Shown: one piece after another, positions 17,202 to 26,914 of the stretch
Numbering within the stretch: position 1 is the first letter of the stretch
Layout of the letters: every line of letters begins with the position of its first letter
Assembly: GCA_964554185.1 (NCBI GenBank)
Contig: CAZKNJ010000003.1
Location: forward strand, 16,236-80,235
Length of the DNA: 64,000 nucleotides
Source: CAZKNJ01 sp964554185
Lineage (GTDB): Bacteria > 4484-113
Direction: 5' to 3'
Notes under the pieces: model-generated
What the model saw: the letters and a program-made list of their open reading frames with translations, nothing else
The model's database searches: none
Told to the model about the DNA's origin: nothing
Translations under genes and position numbers: made by a program

Positions 17202-18251
17202 ATGGTTGCGCCCCGCCAAAACAAGCGCAAGGAGCCCAAGGCCAAGCCCTCGGTGCTGGTCGGGCTGATTTCGCTCGCAGCTGTCGTCGGCATCGCTGCA
17301 GCCGTGTCGGCGTTGCTGACCGGCGGCATGAGCGATATCCCGGGCCAGGCGCAAACCGCCGTGCAGGATGCGAGTGCGGCAGTTGAGGCTGGCGGCAAAG
17401 GCGGGGAACGCAAGCTAAACCGGCAGGCGGTTATTGCCGCCAGGGTGTCCTCCATGCTGTCGGAGCTCACGCTTGAACGTGAGCGTCTGGCGGAGTTCAG
17501 CACGATGGAGGAAGTCAGCCGCGCGATGCCGACCAAGTTCTACCCCTCGCGGGAACGAATCAGGACAGCTCAGCGCGGCTTCTATGAGGGAGTTGCCCAG
17601 AGACTCGGGCACATCGCCGGCGAGCCGCTTACTGACCCCGTGAAGCCCTATTCGGAGCTGTCGCGGCGGGAGAAGCTGCTTCTTTTCTCCGACTGGGCGG
17701 GGACCGACTACATTGACCAGCCGGTGTACGTGGCATTGATGGCGCGCATGAATATGGCAGACATCAGCTTCGTGCCGGACTTCCATACCTTTGCCTCGCT
17801 CTGGACCGAAGCCGATCTGGAGAACCTGGCAGCCATCCGTGAAGCCTCCGGGGGCGACCACGGCAAGATGCAGATGTTGATTGCCGATGAATGGCTGCCG
17901 CTGTTCGTAAGCCCGGTGTCGTATACCTGCTTTGAGCCCTGGCACAGCGAGTGGGCCGCCGGCCACGGCTTCATCGTAGAGATTGCTGACAAGGGAGAGC
18001 GCCAGCGGCTGGTGGAGGCAATCGTCTCAACTCAGATTGAGATGAGGAGTGCCGCCATTGGCCCGAGTGACGTGGACCGTATGCTGAAAGGGGAGAGTAC
18101 TGCCAGCCCCGGACCGCAGGAGAGCAGCTATAACTATGCGAAGTTCTACTACTACCGCATATACGGCGAGCATGAAGGCTCAGTCATCGCCGAGGGAATC
18201 TACCAGATGGACAGCTACGACTGGGTGCAGCGCCGCTGGACCCGCAACTAG
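17202..18251 (+). CDS. FEPWH family protein 4 (membrane-anchored, one module)
   Basis: Unrecognised family. A basic start (R-Q-N-K-R-K-E-P-K-A-K) precedes one membrane helix (about 17-40), then a low-complexity Ala/Gly linker and a single module. The N-box E-P-L-T-D-P-V-K-P-Y-S-E-L-S-R-R-E-K-L-L lies near 145, close to the version in protein 3. The central box C-F-E-P-W-H-S-E-W-A-A-G-H-G-F-I is at 243-258 and the C-box F-Y-Y-Y-R-I-Y-G-E-H-E-G-S-V-I-A-E-G near 315. The helix orientation (positive-inside) puts the module outside the cell membrane. It occupies the place where ybeY normally follows pgpH. Its stop is shared on the other strand with ubiX through the palindrome CTAG. Confidence 0.8.
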   Translation: MVAPRQNKRKEPKAKPSVLVGLISLAAVVGIAAAVSALLTGGMSDIPGQAQTAVQDASAAVEAGGKGGERKLNRQAVIAARVSSMLSELTLERERLAEFSTMEEVSRAMPTKFYPSRERIRTAQRGFYEGVAQRLGHIAGEPLTDPVKPYSELSRREKLLLFSDWAGTDYIDQPVYVALMARMNMADISFVPDFHTFASLWTEADLENLAAIREASGGDHGKMQMLIADEWLPLFVSPVSYTCFEPWHSEWAAGHGFIVEIADKGERQRLVEAIVSTQIEMRSAAIGPSDVDRMLKGESTASPGPQESSYNYAKFYYYRIYGEHEGSVIAEGIYQMDSYDWVQRRWTRN

Positions 18252-18865
18252 CCCGCCTCCTCGGGATTCCATTTCCACCTTTCTGTGGTCTCAAGGCCGC
18301 AGTGCTGCATGATTCGTTCAACCAGCGCGTCGTTCACATCTTCCAGAGTCCGAGGCTTGTAGTAGTAGCCGATCACCGGTGGCAGCACTACCGCTCCCGC
18401 ATGCGTGACCCGCAGCATGTTCTCCAGGTGAATCGTCGACAGCGGCGTCTCCCGCGCTGCGAGAACGAGCTTGCGCCTTTCCTTCAGTGCAACATCGGCG
18501 CACCGCGTTATAAGGCAGTTTGAGTATCCTGCCGCAATACGCGCGAGCATCCCCATGGAGCAGGGGCAGACAACCATCGCGTCCCAGCTGCAACTGCCGG
18601 AGGCGATGAGGCCGAACAGGTCGCCGGGCTCATACTGGTGAACCTCCGCGGCCAGAGCGGTTCCCGCGGACTGCATGTCGGCGATCACCGCTTCCAGGCG
18701 CGGCTCAACGCCGGTTTCCTGGCGAAAGATCCTTGAGCCGGTGGGAGAGAACACGAGGTGCAGCGTCAAGTCGCAGGTAAACAGCCGGTGCAGCAGCCGT
18801 AGCGCGAGCGGGCCGCAGCTTGCGCCACTCACGGCGCAAACAACCGCATGCTTGCCACTTTGCAT
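18248..18865 (-). CDS. ubiX: UbiX-type flavin prenyltransferase
   Basis: UbiX joins a dimethylallyl group to FMN to make the prenylated cofactor used by UbiD decarboxylases. The N-terminal A-V-S-G-A-S-C-G fits the FMN-phosphate loop (usual G-x-S-G-A-S-G), and the mid-protein V-V-C-P-C-S-M-G-M-L-A-R-I-A matches the family's P-C-S-M/x-x-T-L-A segment. R-K-L-V-L-A-A-R-E-T-P-L is the diagnostic signature. Length 205 is typical. No ubiD is present in the window. It starts one base after the stop of the SIR2-TPR gene, so they are cotranscribed and probably coupled. Confidence 0.9.
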   Translation of the reverse strand: MQSGKHAVVCAVSGASCGPLALRLLHRLFTCDLTLHLVFSPTGSRIFRQETGVEPRLEAVIADMQSAGTALAAEVHQYEPGDLFGLIASGSCSWDAMVVCPCSMGMLARIAAGYSNCLITRCADVALKERRKLVLAARETPLSTIHLENMLRVTHAGAVVLPPVIGYYYKPRTLEDVNDALVERIMQHCGLETTERWKWNPEEAG

Positions 18866-18866
18866 C

Positions 18867-21746
18867 CTATGCGCTGGCGCCGGTTATCTGCTTGAACTTC
18901 GGGTCCATGTGCAAGCGCTCAAACTCCGGCGCGTATTTGATAGTTTCGGCCAGGCTGGGCTGGGTCTCCACCGCCTGCTGCAAGTACTCGAGCGCTTTCT
19001 CATTCTCGCGCATCAGCACCTGCAAGTGCGCCATGCCCATCAACAGCTGCCCGTTCTGCGGGAAGCGCTTCAGGCCATCGTCGTAAGCCTTGCGGGCGCG
19101 CTCGTATTCCTTGAGCTGGACCAGCGAGTACGACTTGTTCTCGTAAGCAGTCTCGTACTCCGGGTCAAGCTCAACGGCGCGGTCAAAGTGCTCCACCGCT
19201 TTGGCGAACTGCTCCAGCTGCGCCAGAATGACACCCTTGTTGAGCCAGGCCTTCTTGTGTGAGGAGTCTAGCTTCACGCACTGGTCAAACGAGTTAATGG
19301 CCTTGAGCTGCTCGCCTAGATCGACCTCCGCCAGCGCGCGCTGGTACCAGACCTCGGGCATCTGCGTGTCAATGTGGAAGATGCGCTCGGTGGCGTCAAC
19401 CGCCTGCTCGGCCTCATGCAGCATGTTGTGCGCCGTGGCCTTGCGCAGCAGGAAGTCGGTGTTGGTGGGGTCAACCTTCAGCGCGGCGTCGTATGCGCGG
19501 ATGGATTGCTTCCAGTGGCTCAGCTCGTCCTCTGCGCTGCCGAGCTGGAACCAGGCCTTGGCGTCCTCCGGGTTTTCCGATAGGTACTTGGTCAGCCACT
19601 CCACCTTGCCCTCATAGTCGCCCAGCTCGCCCAGCAGCAGCGCCTTGCGGTACCACACGAGGTCGAAGTTCGGATTGATGCTGATGCTGCGGTCAAAGCA
19701 CTCCAGCGCTTCCGGGCGCATCTCCTTGGCCCACTGCACCAGAGCCTTGTTGTACCAGACGCGCGGGTCTTCGGGATTCTTCTCAATGTACAAGTCAATG
19801 TACTTGAGCGCTTCATCCTCTTCTTTGAGCCCGTGCAGCGCGACGGCGAAGTTGTTCCACGTCTCGGTGTCGTCGGGTTCCACTTCCAGGAAGTACTCGT
19901 ATGTCTCCCTGGCACGCTCATAGCTGCGGGTCATCACTTCGGCCACGCCGCGGTTCTTGAAGGCAAAGTCGTCTTCTTCGTTCAGCTCAATCGCCTTATC
20001 AAAGAAGGTCATGGCGCGGTGGTCCTGGCCCAGCTTGCCCAGCAGAATGCCGTTGTTGTACCAGGCTTTGAACAGCTTCGCGTTGGATTCGCGGGCGTTA
20101 GTGAAGCACCTTTGGGCCTGCAATTTGCGTCCTTGTTCGTACAGCACTATTCCGAGGTTGTACCAGGCAGTGCTCAGGTTGGGGGAGGCGGCCAGGCACC
20201 GCTCGTAGGCCTCGCGCTCCTTCTCCAGGTTGTTGATCTTGCTGCAGGTGACGCCCAGATTGTAGAGGACGGTCTCCATTTCCGGCTTGAGCTCCAGCGC
20301 CTTTCCCATCGCCTCTACTTCGGCCTGCCAGTTCTCCTGTTCACGGTATATCAGCCCCTTGAGGATAAAGTACCCGTGGTCCTTCTCCTTCAGGCTAATC
20401 GCCTTGTCCACGGCCTTCACCGCTTCGCTGAAGTTGCCCATCTTGTAGTGCGCCCAGGCCAGCCCGTAGTAGCAGTCGTTGTTCTCCGGGAACATCCCGA
20501 CAAGCTTGGTGAACTTATTGATCGCGTCCTCGTAGCTGCCCTTCTTCAGGTCATTGTATGTATGGTTGACCAGCTTGCGCTCCGCCTCCTTGGCGGCCCG
20601 CTCCTTGTCTTCCTTCTTCCTGAACATCCCCTTGGTTTCTTTCTGCCACTGCTCAATGATCACTTCGTAATTCGCGACCAGGAATCCCTCGTCCAGCAGG
20701 TCGCGGTGCACCAGCTCCTTAAGCTCAATTGGGCGATAGCCTTCACGGCGGCGGATGTCGCCGTAAGGGATGATGTTAAACCGCTGGAAGGAGAAGGCTA
20801 GCTCCTCCTCAGTTGAGGGAAGCTCCAGGTCGGCCGCAAGCTGTTCAAACAGGTAATCGCTATCGTCAAGCTCAAAGAGCTTGAAGTCCTTGTTCTTCTC
20901 CATTCCGACTCCGAGAAGGTCGGAAATGGACTCGGGCACCTGCTTGATGTTTCCCTTGTAGGCCCAGAGCAGGCCGCCCTTGAGGACGTCCGGATAATCA
21001 TGTGTGAGTTCGATCAGCGTGTTCATCACCGAGTACTCCATGCCGGAGTACCCGATTACGAACAGCCTGTTATTGGCCAGCGATTTTCGCAAGAAGGCCT
21101 TCATATCATCGTGGTGCTTAGCCATCCCCTCACGGATGTACCGCACGTCATACTTGTCGTAGTCGCCGTGTATCTTGACAACATAGCGCCCTTCGTCCAG
21201 GCTCACGAACTTAAGCTCGTCAATGGCGCGAATGGTGATGCAGTTGGTGCCGCGCAGGATGTAGTAAGCATCCTCCGCGAGGGTGTCCCAGTTGGTGGTG
21301 TACAGCAGAGGGTGGAACTTGCCCGTCTTCACGCCGATTACGTACATGAGGTGGCTGGGAGAAGGCTGCTTGCCCTTCAACATTTCCTTGAAGAGCTCCG
21401 TGCGCAGGAATACGCTCGGATACTCCTTCTCCAGCGTGCTCACGTACTTGTACGCCGGGTTGAACCATTTCTGGCGCGATACCCAATCCTGCAGCTCCTC
21501 CGCCGTCATTTGCCCGCGCTTCGCCGGGTTGCTCTTCTCAAAGACCTTGACGACGATGCTGTCCACCATGTCCTGAGCGGTGGGCAGCCCGGCCGAGACG
21601 GACACTCCCGCGCCAAAGAACATCTGGTAGTCCCGGATGTTCTCTAATAGCTTGGTGTACGCCTCTTCAAAGGGTATGACGCATTCGGCTAGGACTTCTT
21701 TGCGGTCCCGTTGTTCAACGGCTTTGATTCTGCGCCTGATTGACAT
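18867..21746 (-). CDS. SIR2-like domain protein with long TPR array
   Basis: Residues 1 to about 320 carry a SIR2_2-type Rossmann domain: F-F-G-A-G-V-S-V-S-A-G-L-P near 43-55, Y-T-T-N-W-D-T-L near 165, K-I-H-G-D-Y near 206 and F-V-I-G-Y-S-G-M-E-Y-S-V near 246. Such domains bind NAD and in several antiphage systems (ThsA, DSR, SIR2-HerA) degrade it. From about residue 430 to the end run roughly fourteen tetratricopeptide repeats (W-Y-N-L-G, A-x-x-x-F-D-x-A). The enzyme-plus-TPR layout suggests a sensor or scaffold controlling an NAD-consuming domain; that is inference. The start chosen is ATG 21746, where a GGAGG lies 12 nt upstream; an in-frame ATG at 21818 would add a non-conserved stretch. 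Confidence 0.85.
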   Translation of the reverse strand: MSIRRRIKAVEQRDRKEVLAECVIPFEEAYTKLLENIRDYQMFFGAGVSVSAGLPTAQDMVDSIVVKVFEKSNPAKRGQMTAEELQDWVSRQKWFNPAYKYVSTLEKEYPSVFLRTELFKEMLKGKQPSPSHLMYVIGVKTGKFHPLLYTTNWDTLAEDAYYILRGTNCITIRAIDELKFVSLDEGRYVVKIHGDYDKYDVRYIREGMAKHHDDMKAFLRKSLANNRLFVIGYSGMEYSVMNTLIELTHDYPDVLKGGLLWAYKGNIKQVPESISDLLGVGMEKNKDFKLFELDDSDYLFEQLAADLELPSTEEELAFSFQRFNIIPYGDIRRREGYRPIELKELVHRDLLDEGFLVANYEVIIEQWQKETKGMFRKKEDKERAAKEAERKLVNHTYNDLKKGSYEDAINKFTKLVGMFPENNDCYYGLAWAHYKMGNFSEAVKAVDKAISLKEKDHGYFILKGLIYREQENWQAEVEAMGKALELKPEMETVLYNLGVTCSKINNLEKEREAYERCLAASPNLSTAWYNLGIVLYEQGRKLQAQRCFTNARESNAKLFKAWYNNGILLGKLGQDHRAMTFFDKAIELNEEDDFAFKNRGVAEVMTRSYERARETYEYFLEVEPDDTETWNNFAVALHGLKEEDEALKYIDLYIEKNPEDPRVWYNKALVQWAKEMRPEALECFDRSISINPNFDLVWYRKALLLGELGDYEGKVEWLTKYLSENPEDAKAWFQLGSAEDELSHWKQSIRAYDAALKVDPTNTDFLLRKATAHNMLHEAEQAVDATERIFHIDTQMPEVWYQRALAEVDLGEQLKAINSFDQCVKLDSSHKKAWLNKGVILAQLEQFAKAVEHFDRAVELDPEYETAYENKSYSLVQLKEYERARKAYDDGLKRFPQNGQLLMGMAHLQVLMRENEKALEYLQQAVETQPSLAETIKYAPEFERLHMDPKFKQITGASA

Positions 21747-21809
21747 TGGAAGCAGTAACCTCCGTCCCCAAGATGGTAAGACCGGCCGAAATGGCGAGCC
21801 TGACACCTG

Positions 21810-21815
21810 ATTATA
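21810..21815 (-). promoter_or_regulatory. -10 box of the SIR2-TPR/ubiX operon
   Basis: TATAAT on the minus strand, about 63 nt before ATG 21746. Confidence 0.4.
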
Positions 21816-21932
21816 CACTTTGCGGGCACGGGCGGCAATATGCGCGGAATCGCCCGTTCAGATACGCGCCTCGGCATACAACACGGGCTGGGTACGCGGT
21901 TTAAAGCTTCTGCGAGCCTGGCGCGCGCCCTA

Positions 21933-21941
21933 TGTTAGAAT
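21933..21941 (+). promoter_or_regulatory. Extended -10 promoter of the DUF885 gene
   Basis: TGT-TAGAAT, 35 nt before ATG 21977. The leader holds a GGGAGGGAG ribosome site. Confidence 0.5.
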
Positions 21942-21976
21942 AGCAGCTGAATCGCCTGTGATATGGGAGGGAGAAC

Positions 21977-23617
21977 ATGGCTGATAGGGCTTTTGATCGC
22001 TTCCGGAACGACGTCTTCGCCTTCGTTCTCGGCGAATACCCCACTTGGGGCACCTGGATGGGGCTGCACCAGTACGACGGCAAATTTGCCAAGTACGACC
22101 CCGCTTCCATAAGAAACCGCCGGCGGCGCATGGCCGCACTTCTCAAGCGTGCGGGGAAGTTCAAGCTTGCCAATTTGGAGGGCGACGACCGGGTGGATGC
22201 GGAGCTGGCGCGGCGCGAGCTGGCCTACTGGCTGTACTGGATGGAGCGCCTGCCGGACCACCAGCGCGAGCCTTCCGCTTACGTAAACGAGATTCTCTTC
22301 GGTCTCTACGTGCTCATTCAGCGGGGCGCGCAGCCCAAAGACAAGCGTGCACGCAACCTGCTGCGCCGTATGCGCCAGGTGCCGCGCGTGTTGCGAGAAG
22401 CCATGGTTAATCTGGAAAACCCGCCAAAGGAGTTTACCGAGAGCGCCATTCTGGAGGCTCAGGGCGCGCTGGGCTTCTTGCAGGCCACGGTGCCCGCCTT
22501 CATCGCCAGCCTGCGTGGCGCCGAGTACCGGAAGCTGCGGGACGACCTGAGGGGCGCCACCGAAAGGGCGGAGAAGGTCTTTGCACGTTTCATCGCGTTC
22601 CTTCAGGACGACCTGCTGCCGCGCAGCCAAGGCAAGTTCGCCGTGGGCAAGCCGATGTTCAATTACATCCTCAAGAACCACCATCATGTGGACGAGGATG
22701 CCGACTCGCTGCTGAGGCTCGGGCGCAAGTACTTACGCGAGACCAAGGCGGAGCTGGCGAAGGTGGCGCGCCAGCTCAGCCGGACCAAAAGCTGGGAGCG
22801 GCTGGTGAACGAGATCAAGCGCAACCATCCGTCCAACGCGCAGCTCGTCAACTACTATGCGAAGGAAATGAAGCGCGCACGCGATTTCGTGCGCCAGCAC
22901 AAGTTGGTCACCATTCCCAGGGGCGAGAAGCTTCGCGTAGTGCCGACCCCCGCATTCGCCGCGCCCGTTATCCCCTACGCGGCCTACCTGTCGCCTGCTA
23001 CCTACGAAGCGAAGAAGGAGGGCTTCTTCTGGGTCACCCAGGTGCCCGCCGGAACCCCGCGCGGCCGCGCCAAGGAGCAGCTGGAAGGCCACCCCAGGGC
23101 CGGCATCGTGGTAACCGCGCTGCATGAGGCCTATCCGGGCCACCACCTCCAGATAACCACCGCAACCTACCACCCCGACAAGCTGCGCCACCTGTTCGGC
23201 ACCAGCGTGTTCGTTGAGGGCTGGGCGCTTTACTGCGAAGAGATGATGTGGGAGCAGGGCTTCTACTCCGACCCACGCAGCCGCCTGCTGCAGCTCAAGG
23301 ACACGCTCTGGCGCGCCTGCCGCGTCATCATTGACGTGAGCCTGCACACGGGCAAGATGTCCTTTGATCAGGCGGTGAAATTCTTGGTCAAAGAGGCCAA
23401 ACTGGAGGAGGTCAACGCGATTGCCGAGGTGCGCCGCTACTGCCAGACCCCGACGCAGCCCATGAGCTACCTGATGGGCAAGAAGCTGATACTGGAGCTG
23501 CGCCGCGACTACGAGCAGCGCGCGGGCAAGAAGTTCAACCTGCGCCGCTTCCACGACCAGCTCCTGTCCCACGGCTCCATCCCGGTGAAGTACGTGCGCG
23601 AGCTGATGAGGATGTAA
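21977..23617 (+). CDS. DUF885 family putative zinc peptidase
   Basis: DUF885 proteins are predicted gluzincin-like metallopeptidases. The zinc motif is H-E-A-Y-P-G-H-H near residue 383 (an expanded HExxH form characteristic of the family). It is followed by F-V-E-G-W-A-L-Y-C-E-E with the third ligand Glu near 413, and a C-terminal P-T-Q-P-M-S-Y-L-M-G-K segment near 495 also typical. Length 546 is normal. No signal peptide is seen, so the protein should be cytoplasmic. It converges on the PQQ-propeller gene with an 8-nt gap. Confidence 0.9.
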   Translation: MADRAFDRFRNDVFAFVLGEYPTWGTWMGLHQYDGKFAKYDPASIRNRRRRMAALLKRAGKFKLANLEGDDRVDAELARRELAYWLYWMERLPDHQREPSAYVNEILFGLYVLIQRGAQPKDKRARNLLRRMRQVPRVLREAMVNLENPPKEFTESAILEAQGALGFLQATVPAFIASLRGAEYRKLRDDLRGATERAEKVFARFIAFLQDDLLPRSQGKFAVGKPMFNYILKNHHHVDEDADSLLRLGRKYLRETKAELAKVARQLSRTKSWERLVNEIKRNHPSNAQLVNYYAKEMKRARDFVRQHKLVTIPRGEKLRVVPTPAFAAPVIPYAAYLSPATYEAKKEGFFWVTQVPAGTPRGRAKEQLEGHPRAGIVVTALHEAYPGHHLQITTATYHPDKLRHLFGTSVFVEGWALYCEEMMWEQGFYSDPRSRLLQLKDTLWRACRVIIDVSLHTGKMSFDQAVKFLVKEAKLEEVNAIAEVRRYCQTPTQPMSYLMGKKLILELRRDYEQRAGKKFNLRRFHDQLLSHGSIPVKYVRELMRM

Positions 23618-23625
23618 GCTCTCAT

Positions 23626-26600
23626 CTAATCGGCGAATGCGAATAGCTTGTAGTCCATGGTGACATACAGAGTGCCGTCTTCAGCGATAGCTTGGCCACC
23701 GTAGGTGGAGCGCATATTCGCTTCGTATACCCACTTCGTCGTTCCGTCAGGGTTAATGGCGTAAATGTTAGTGTCCATACTGCCGAGGTAAAGGACACCG
23801 TCGGCGCCAACAGCAGGAGGATTGTAAATGGGGCTGTACTGATCAACTCCTACGAACTTGCTCCACTTGAAGTGCCCTTCGCTGTCCATGGCAAACAACG
23901 TTCCGTCTCTGGTTATCAGATAGACGCTCCCATCCGGGCCAAGCGAGCAGCTAGTCCATGGAATCTTGTTGATTGGGAATGTATACTCCCATGCCAGAGA
24001 ACCATCCGAATTCAACGAGTAGAGAGACTTAGAGTGGTCTGAAATGTAGAGCGTACTGTTGTTGCTAACCACAACACCTGGTATGTACGTGCCAGAAGTC
24101 TGATATTCCCATAGAAGCTCGCCTTCAACATTAAAGGCGTACGCCGAGGGATTGGATGTAGTACTGCGGCCACTGACGTATATATCTCCGTTATCTCCTA
24201 TTGCGGGACTTGTCGGGGCGATATTGCCTATCGGGTAATACCACTTCTGCATACCAAAGGAGTTCAGAGCATATAGACCAGCATAGCGCGCTTGATAGTA
24301 GATGGTACCGTTCGGGCTAACTGCAATATCTCCCCATGAGCCTGGAGATGTGAAATCCCACTTCCTCGTGCCATCGCAGCTAAACGCAAGAACTTTGGAG
24401 CGTATGCTAGCGTAAACCGTACCGTTACCGCCTAATGCTGGAGCAGTATTGTCACCATCCTCGTTCCGGGCTTTCCATTTCAGCGTGCCATCAGGATTGA
24501 TGGCACACATGAACGTCTCACCACTACTGCCTGTAGTCTGGAAGTAGATTGTGCCGTCAGCATCAAGCACAGGCGGGCTGAAGAATCCAATAGGATCACG
24601 GTATTCCCACTTGAGAGTAGCCGTCTGTGGACCGATGTATGGACTTAGATGCTGGTGTCGCTGGTCTCGTCCATATGTCCACCAGTCGCCTCTACCGGCG
24701 GGCAGAACCTGAGCAAAATCCCCATTCCCAGTATCCATTACATCCACCGTGATTATTTGCTCGCCAGGAGTGAATACATACCCATTCTTGGACGCCCTTA
24801 CCGTGTAGCTTCCAGGTTGCATTGCTGACAAGAGGTAATATCCGTCCGCATCAGTTCTCGAGCTCTTTCCCGAAGGGCTAGCGGTTATGTAAACGTCTGG
24901 GAGTCCCGCTCCGTCTGTACCTAAAACCTGGCCGGAGATGGAGAAGGATTCGTTTGCCGTCTGGAAGGCAAACAGCCACCCATCGTTGTTGCCTACGTAC
25001 ACTGTTCCATCCGGTCCTATGGAAGCATTCCCGCGGATTGGTGCTCCCGTATCGTAGAACCACTTCAGTTCGCCCGCTGGGCTCAGCGCATAAAACATCC
25101 CCGAGTAGTCTCCAAAGTAGACTGTCCCGTCTCCTCCAATTGTAGGATCGCTTCGGAATTCTTCCTTACAATCAAAACGCCACTTCAGATCACCCGATGA
25201 TGTCAGTGCAGAAATTGAGTACCCGCTGTTAATATAGACGGTTCCGTCTGCAGCAATTGCAGGGGTGAAGTTGACGCCAAAGCTCGTAGGGTACTGCCAA
25301 TCGAGCGAGCCATCGGGGGAAAGAGCATATACATATGTGTCGCGGCTAGCTATGTAAATTGCGCCATCTGAGGCTATGGAAGGCGCATCACCAATTTCGT
25401 ACCCGGTTTCGAACATCCACATAACTGAACCGCTTGGGCTCACCGCATAGAGGTTGTGGTCTCTGCTTCCTACGTATATTTCACCGCTCGGGCCGATTGC
25501 AGGACTAGAATATTCACTCATGTTAGAGGTGCCAACCTGAATGCTCCAAATGAGGTTGCCGTCCACATCTAGCTTCGATAGTACTCCTTCAGAGCTGTAG
25601 ACGATGATGAAGCCATCACTATTCATAACTGGCGAGGCGTAGAGATTTCCCACTTCCTGGGATTCCCATCTCAGGAATCCATCTGGACTGATAGCGCATA
25701 GGGTAGGACCTGCATTGCTCGTGGCAACATATATTGTACCGTCTGTTCCCACCATTGGGATTGCTGGGGAGTAACCCAGATGGTGCTCCCATAAGGGCAT
25801 TCCATCTGCATCAAGCGCGTACAGCACATCATTGTCACTAGAGAAGTACACTCGTCCCTTTGAGTCTATGACTGGAGTCCCGGCTATTCCGTAAGTGGAT
25901 CCAATAGGTGGTTCCGCGCAGAACTTCCATTTCACTGCCCCATTCTGGGCGCCGACGATGGAGCTTCTACCCGTGTGAGCAGCGTCGTGCATATACATCC
26001 ACCAGTCGCCTTGTCCGGGCGGAATCGGCACCTGCACGACATTGCTTTCCGCACCCGGCTCACCGACGGCATCCACCGGCTGAACTCTAATCCAGTCGCC
26101 GGGATTCAGCGGCAGTGTGAGCTCGAACCGCTTTCTCCCTTCTCCCCCGGCGGAGGAAAAAGCCACGGTCTCCACCATGGATGGTTCTCCTTCCTGCTCC
26201 TCTGAGGCAAGTACTGCGTAGCTTGCTACTTCACGCAGTAGATTCGCAGCGATCGCGGTGATGTCCTGAATGTTGATAGTGCCGTCGCCGCTACCATCTA
26301 TCCACTCGTTGGATTCGTCGGCTTCCTCGCCGAAGTGAACCGCGAGCGGCGAGATGTCCGCAATCTCCACCATGCCGCTCTGGTCGTAATCACCTGTATT
26401 CCGGTACGACCAGGTGAGCGTGTACGTGCCGTCGCCATTATCAACTATGGCCAGGTCGTCGATGCGATTGCCTTCCCCGCTGGGTGGCTTTGAGGTGATT
26501 CTGTGCGCTGGAAGCGTTTCTCCTACCGACCCAGCGGAGCTAGCCAGCGCTTCCCGCAGCGCTTCCTTGAGCTGGGTGAAGAGCGCTTTGTCCACCCATA

Positions 26601-26784
26601 CCGGCACCGCCAGCGCCTGCAGCTCCGCTTGGGCTTCGTCAAGCGACATGGTTTGCTGCACTTGGTTTGACCCGTGCGGCCCTACTTCCGGCAGTTGTCC
26701 TACCGGTGCCTTCCTTCCGCCGCACGCGCATAGCAGCAAAGCAGTCATTGCGGCGATGCATATTGCCCATGTGGGATTCCTCAT
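23626..26784 (-). CDS. PQQ-propeller lipoprotein with dockerin-like and CarboxypepD_reg-like domains
   Basis: A lipobox (L-L-L-C-A-C, Cys about 21) marks an exported lipoprotein. About residues 130-195 hold two EF-hand-like calcium motifs (D-Y-D-Q-S-G-M-V-E-I-A-D and D-G-S-G-D-G-T-I-N-I-Q-D), a dockerin-like pair. Residues about 270-610 and 690-1050 are two eight-bladed-style PQQ/pyrrolo-quinoline-type propellers built of repeats such as D-G-T-V-Y-x-G and G-x-L-K-W. Between them (about 620-690) is a carboxypeptidase-regulatory-like beta sandwich (S-I-S-G-Q-V-L-G-T-D-G-A-G-L-P-D-V-Y-I). The gene is clearly lower in GC than its neighbours and uses more A/T-ending codons. Enzymatic quinoprotein function is not supported; a surface binding or structural role is more likely. 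Confidence 0.85.
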   Translation of the reverse strand: MRNPTWAICIAAMTALLLCACGGRKAPVGQLPEVGPHGSNQVQQTMSLDEAQAELQALAVPVWVDKALFTQLKEALREALASSAGSVGETLPAHRITSKPPSGEGNRIDDLAIVDNGDGTYTLTWSYRNTGDYDQSGMVEIADISPLAVHFGEEADESNEWIDGSGDGTINIQDITAIAANLLREVASYAVLASEEQEGEPSMVETVAFSSAGGEGRKRFELTLPLNPGDWIRVQPVDAVGEPGAESNVVQVPIPPGQGDWWMYMHDAAHTGRSSIVGAQNGAVKWKFCAEPPIGSTYGIAGTPVIDSKGRVYFSSDNDVLYALDADGMPLWEHHLGYSPAIPMVGTDGTIYVATSNAGPTLCAISPDGFLRWESQEVGNLYASPVMNSDGFIIVYSSEGVLSKLDVDGNLIWSIQVGTSNMSEYSSPAIGPSGEIYVGSRDHNLYAVSPSGSVMWMFETGYEIGDAPSIASDGAIYIASRDTYVYALSPDGSLDWQYPTSFGVNFTPAIAADGTVYINSGYSISALTSSGDLKWRFDCKEEFRSDPTIGGDGTVYFGDYSGMFYALSPAGELKWFYDTGAPIRGNASIGPDGTVYVGNNDGWLFAFQTANESFSISGQVLGTDGAGLPDVYITASPSGKSSRTDADGYYLLSAMQPGSYTVRASKNGYVFTPGEQIITVDVMDTGNGDFAQVLPAGRGDWWTYGRDQRHQHLSPYIGPQTATLKWEYRDPIGFFSPPVLDADGTIYFQTTGSSGETFMCAINPDGTLKWKARNEDGDNTAPALGGNGTVYASIRSKVLAFSCDGTRKWDFTSPGSWGDIAVSPNGTIYYQARYAGLYALNSFGMQKWYYPIGNIAPTSPAIGDNGDIYVSGRSTTSNPSAYAFNVEGELLWEYQTSGTYIPGVVVSNNSTLYISDHSKSLYSLNSDGSLAWEYTFPINKIPWTSCSLGPDGSVYLITRDGTLFAMDSEGHFKWSKFVGVDQYSPIYNPPAVGADGVLYLGSMDTNIYAINPDGTTKWVYEANMRSTYGGQAIAEDGTLYVTMDYKLFAFAD

Positions 26785-26833
26785 CTCAACCTCCCCTCTG
26801 GGGACCCCGCGGTTTCCCCAAATGTACCATTAG

Positions 26834-26839
26834 ATTATA
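26834..26839 (-). promoter_or_regulatory. -10 box of the PQQ-propeller gene
   Basis: TATAAT on the minus strand, preceded by GGG, 49 nt before ATG 26784. The leader includes GAGGGGAGG. Confidence 0.45.
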
Positions 26840-26897
26840 CCCTCTGCTAGTACTAAATGGTGATGGATTCTGCCGCTGAACCGTCCATCCCCCCAGA

Positions 26898-26906
26898 TGA
26901 TAGAAT
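26898..26906 (+). promoter_or_regulatory. Extended -10 promoter of the MoeA-like gene, leaderless
   Basis: TGA-TAGAAT ends 8 nt before ATG 26915, with no ribosome site between. Confidence 0.5.
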
Positions 26907-26914
26907 ACTCGCCT

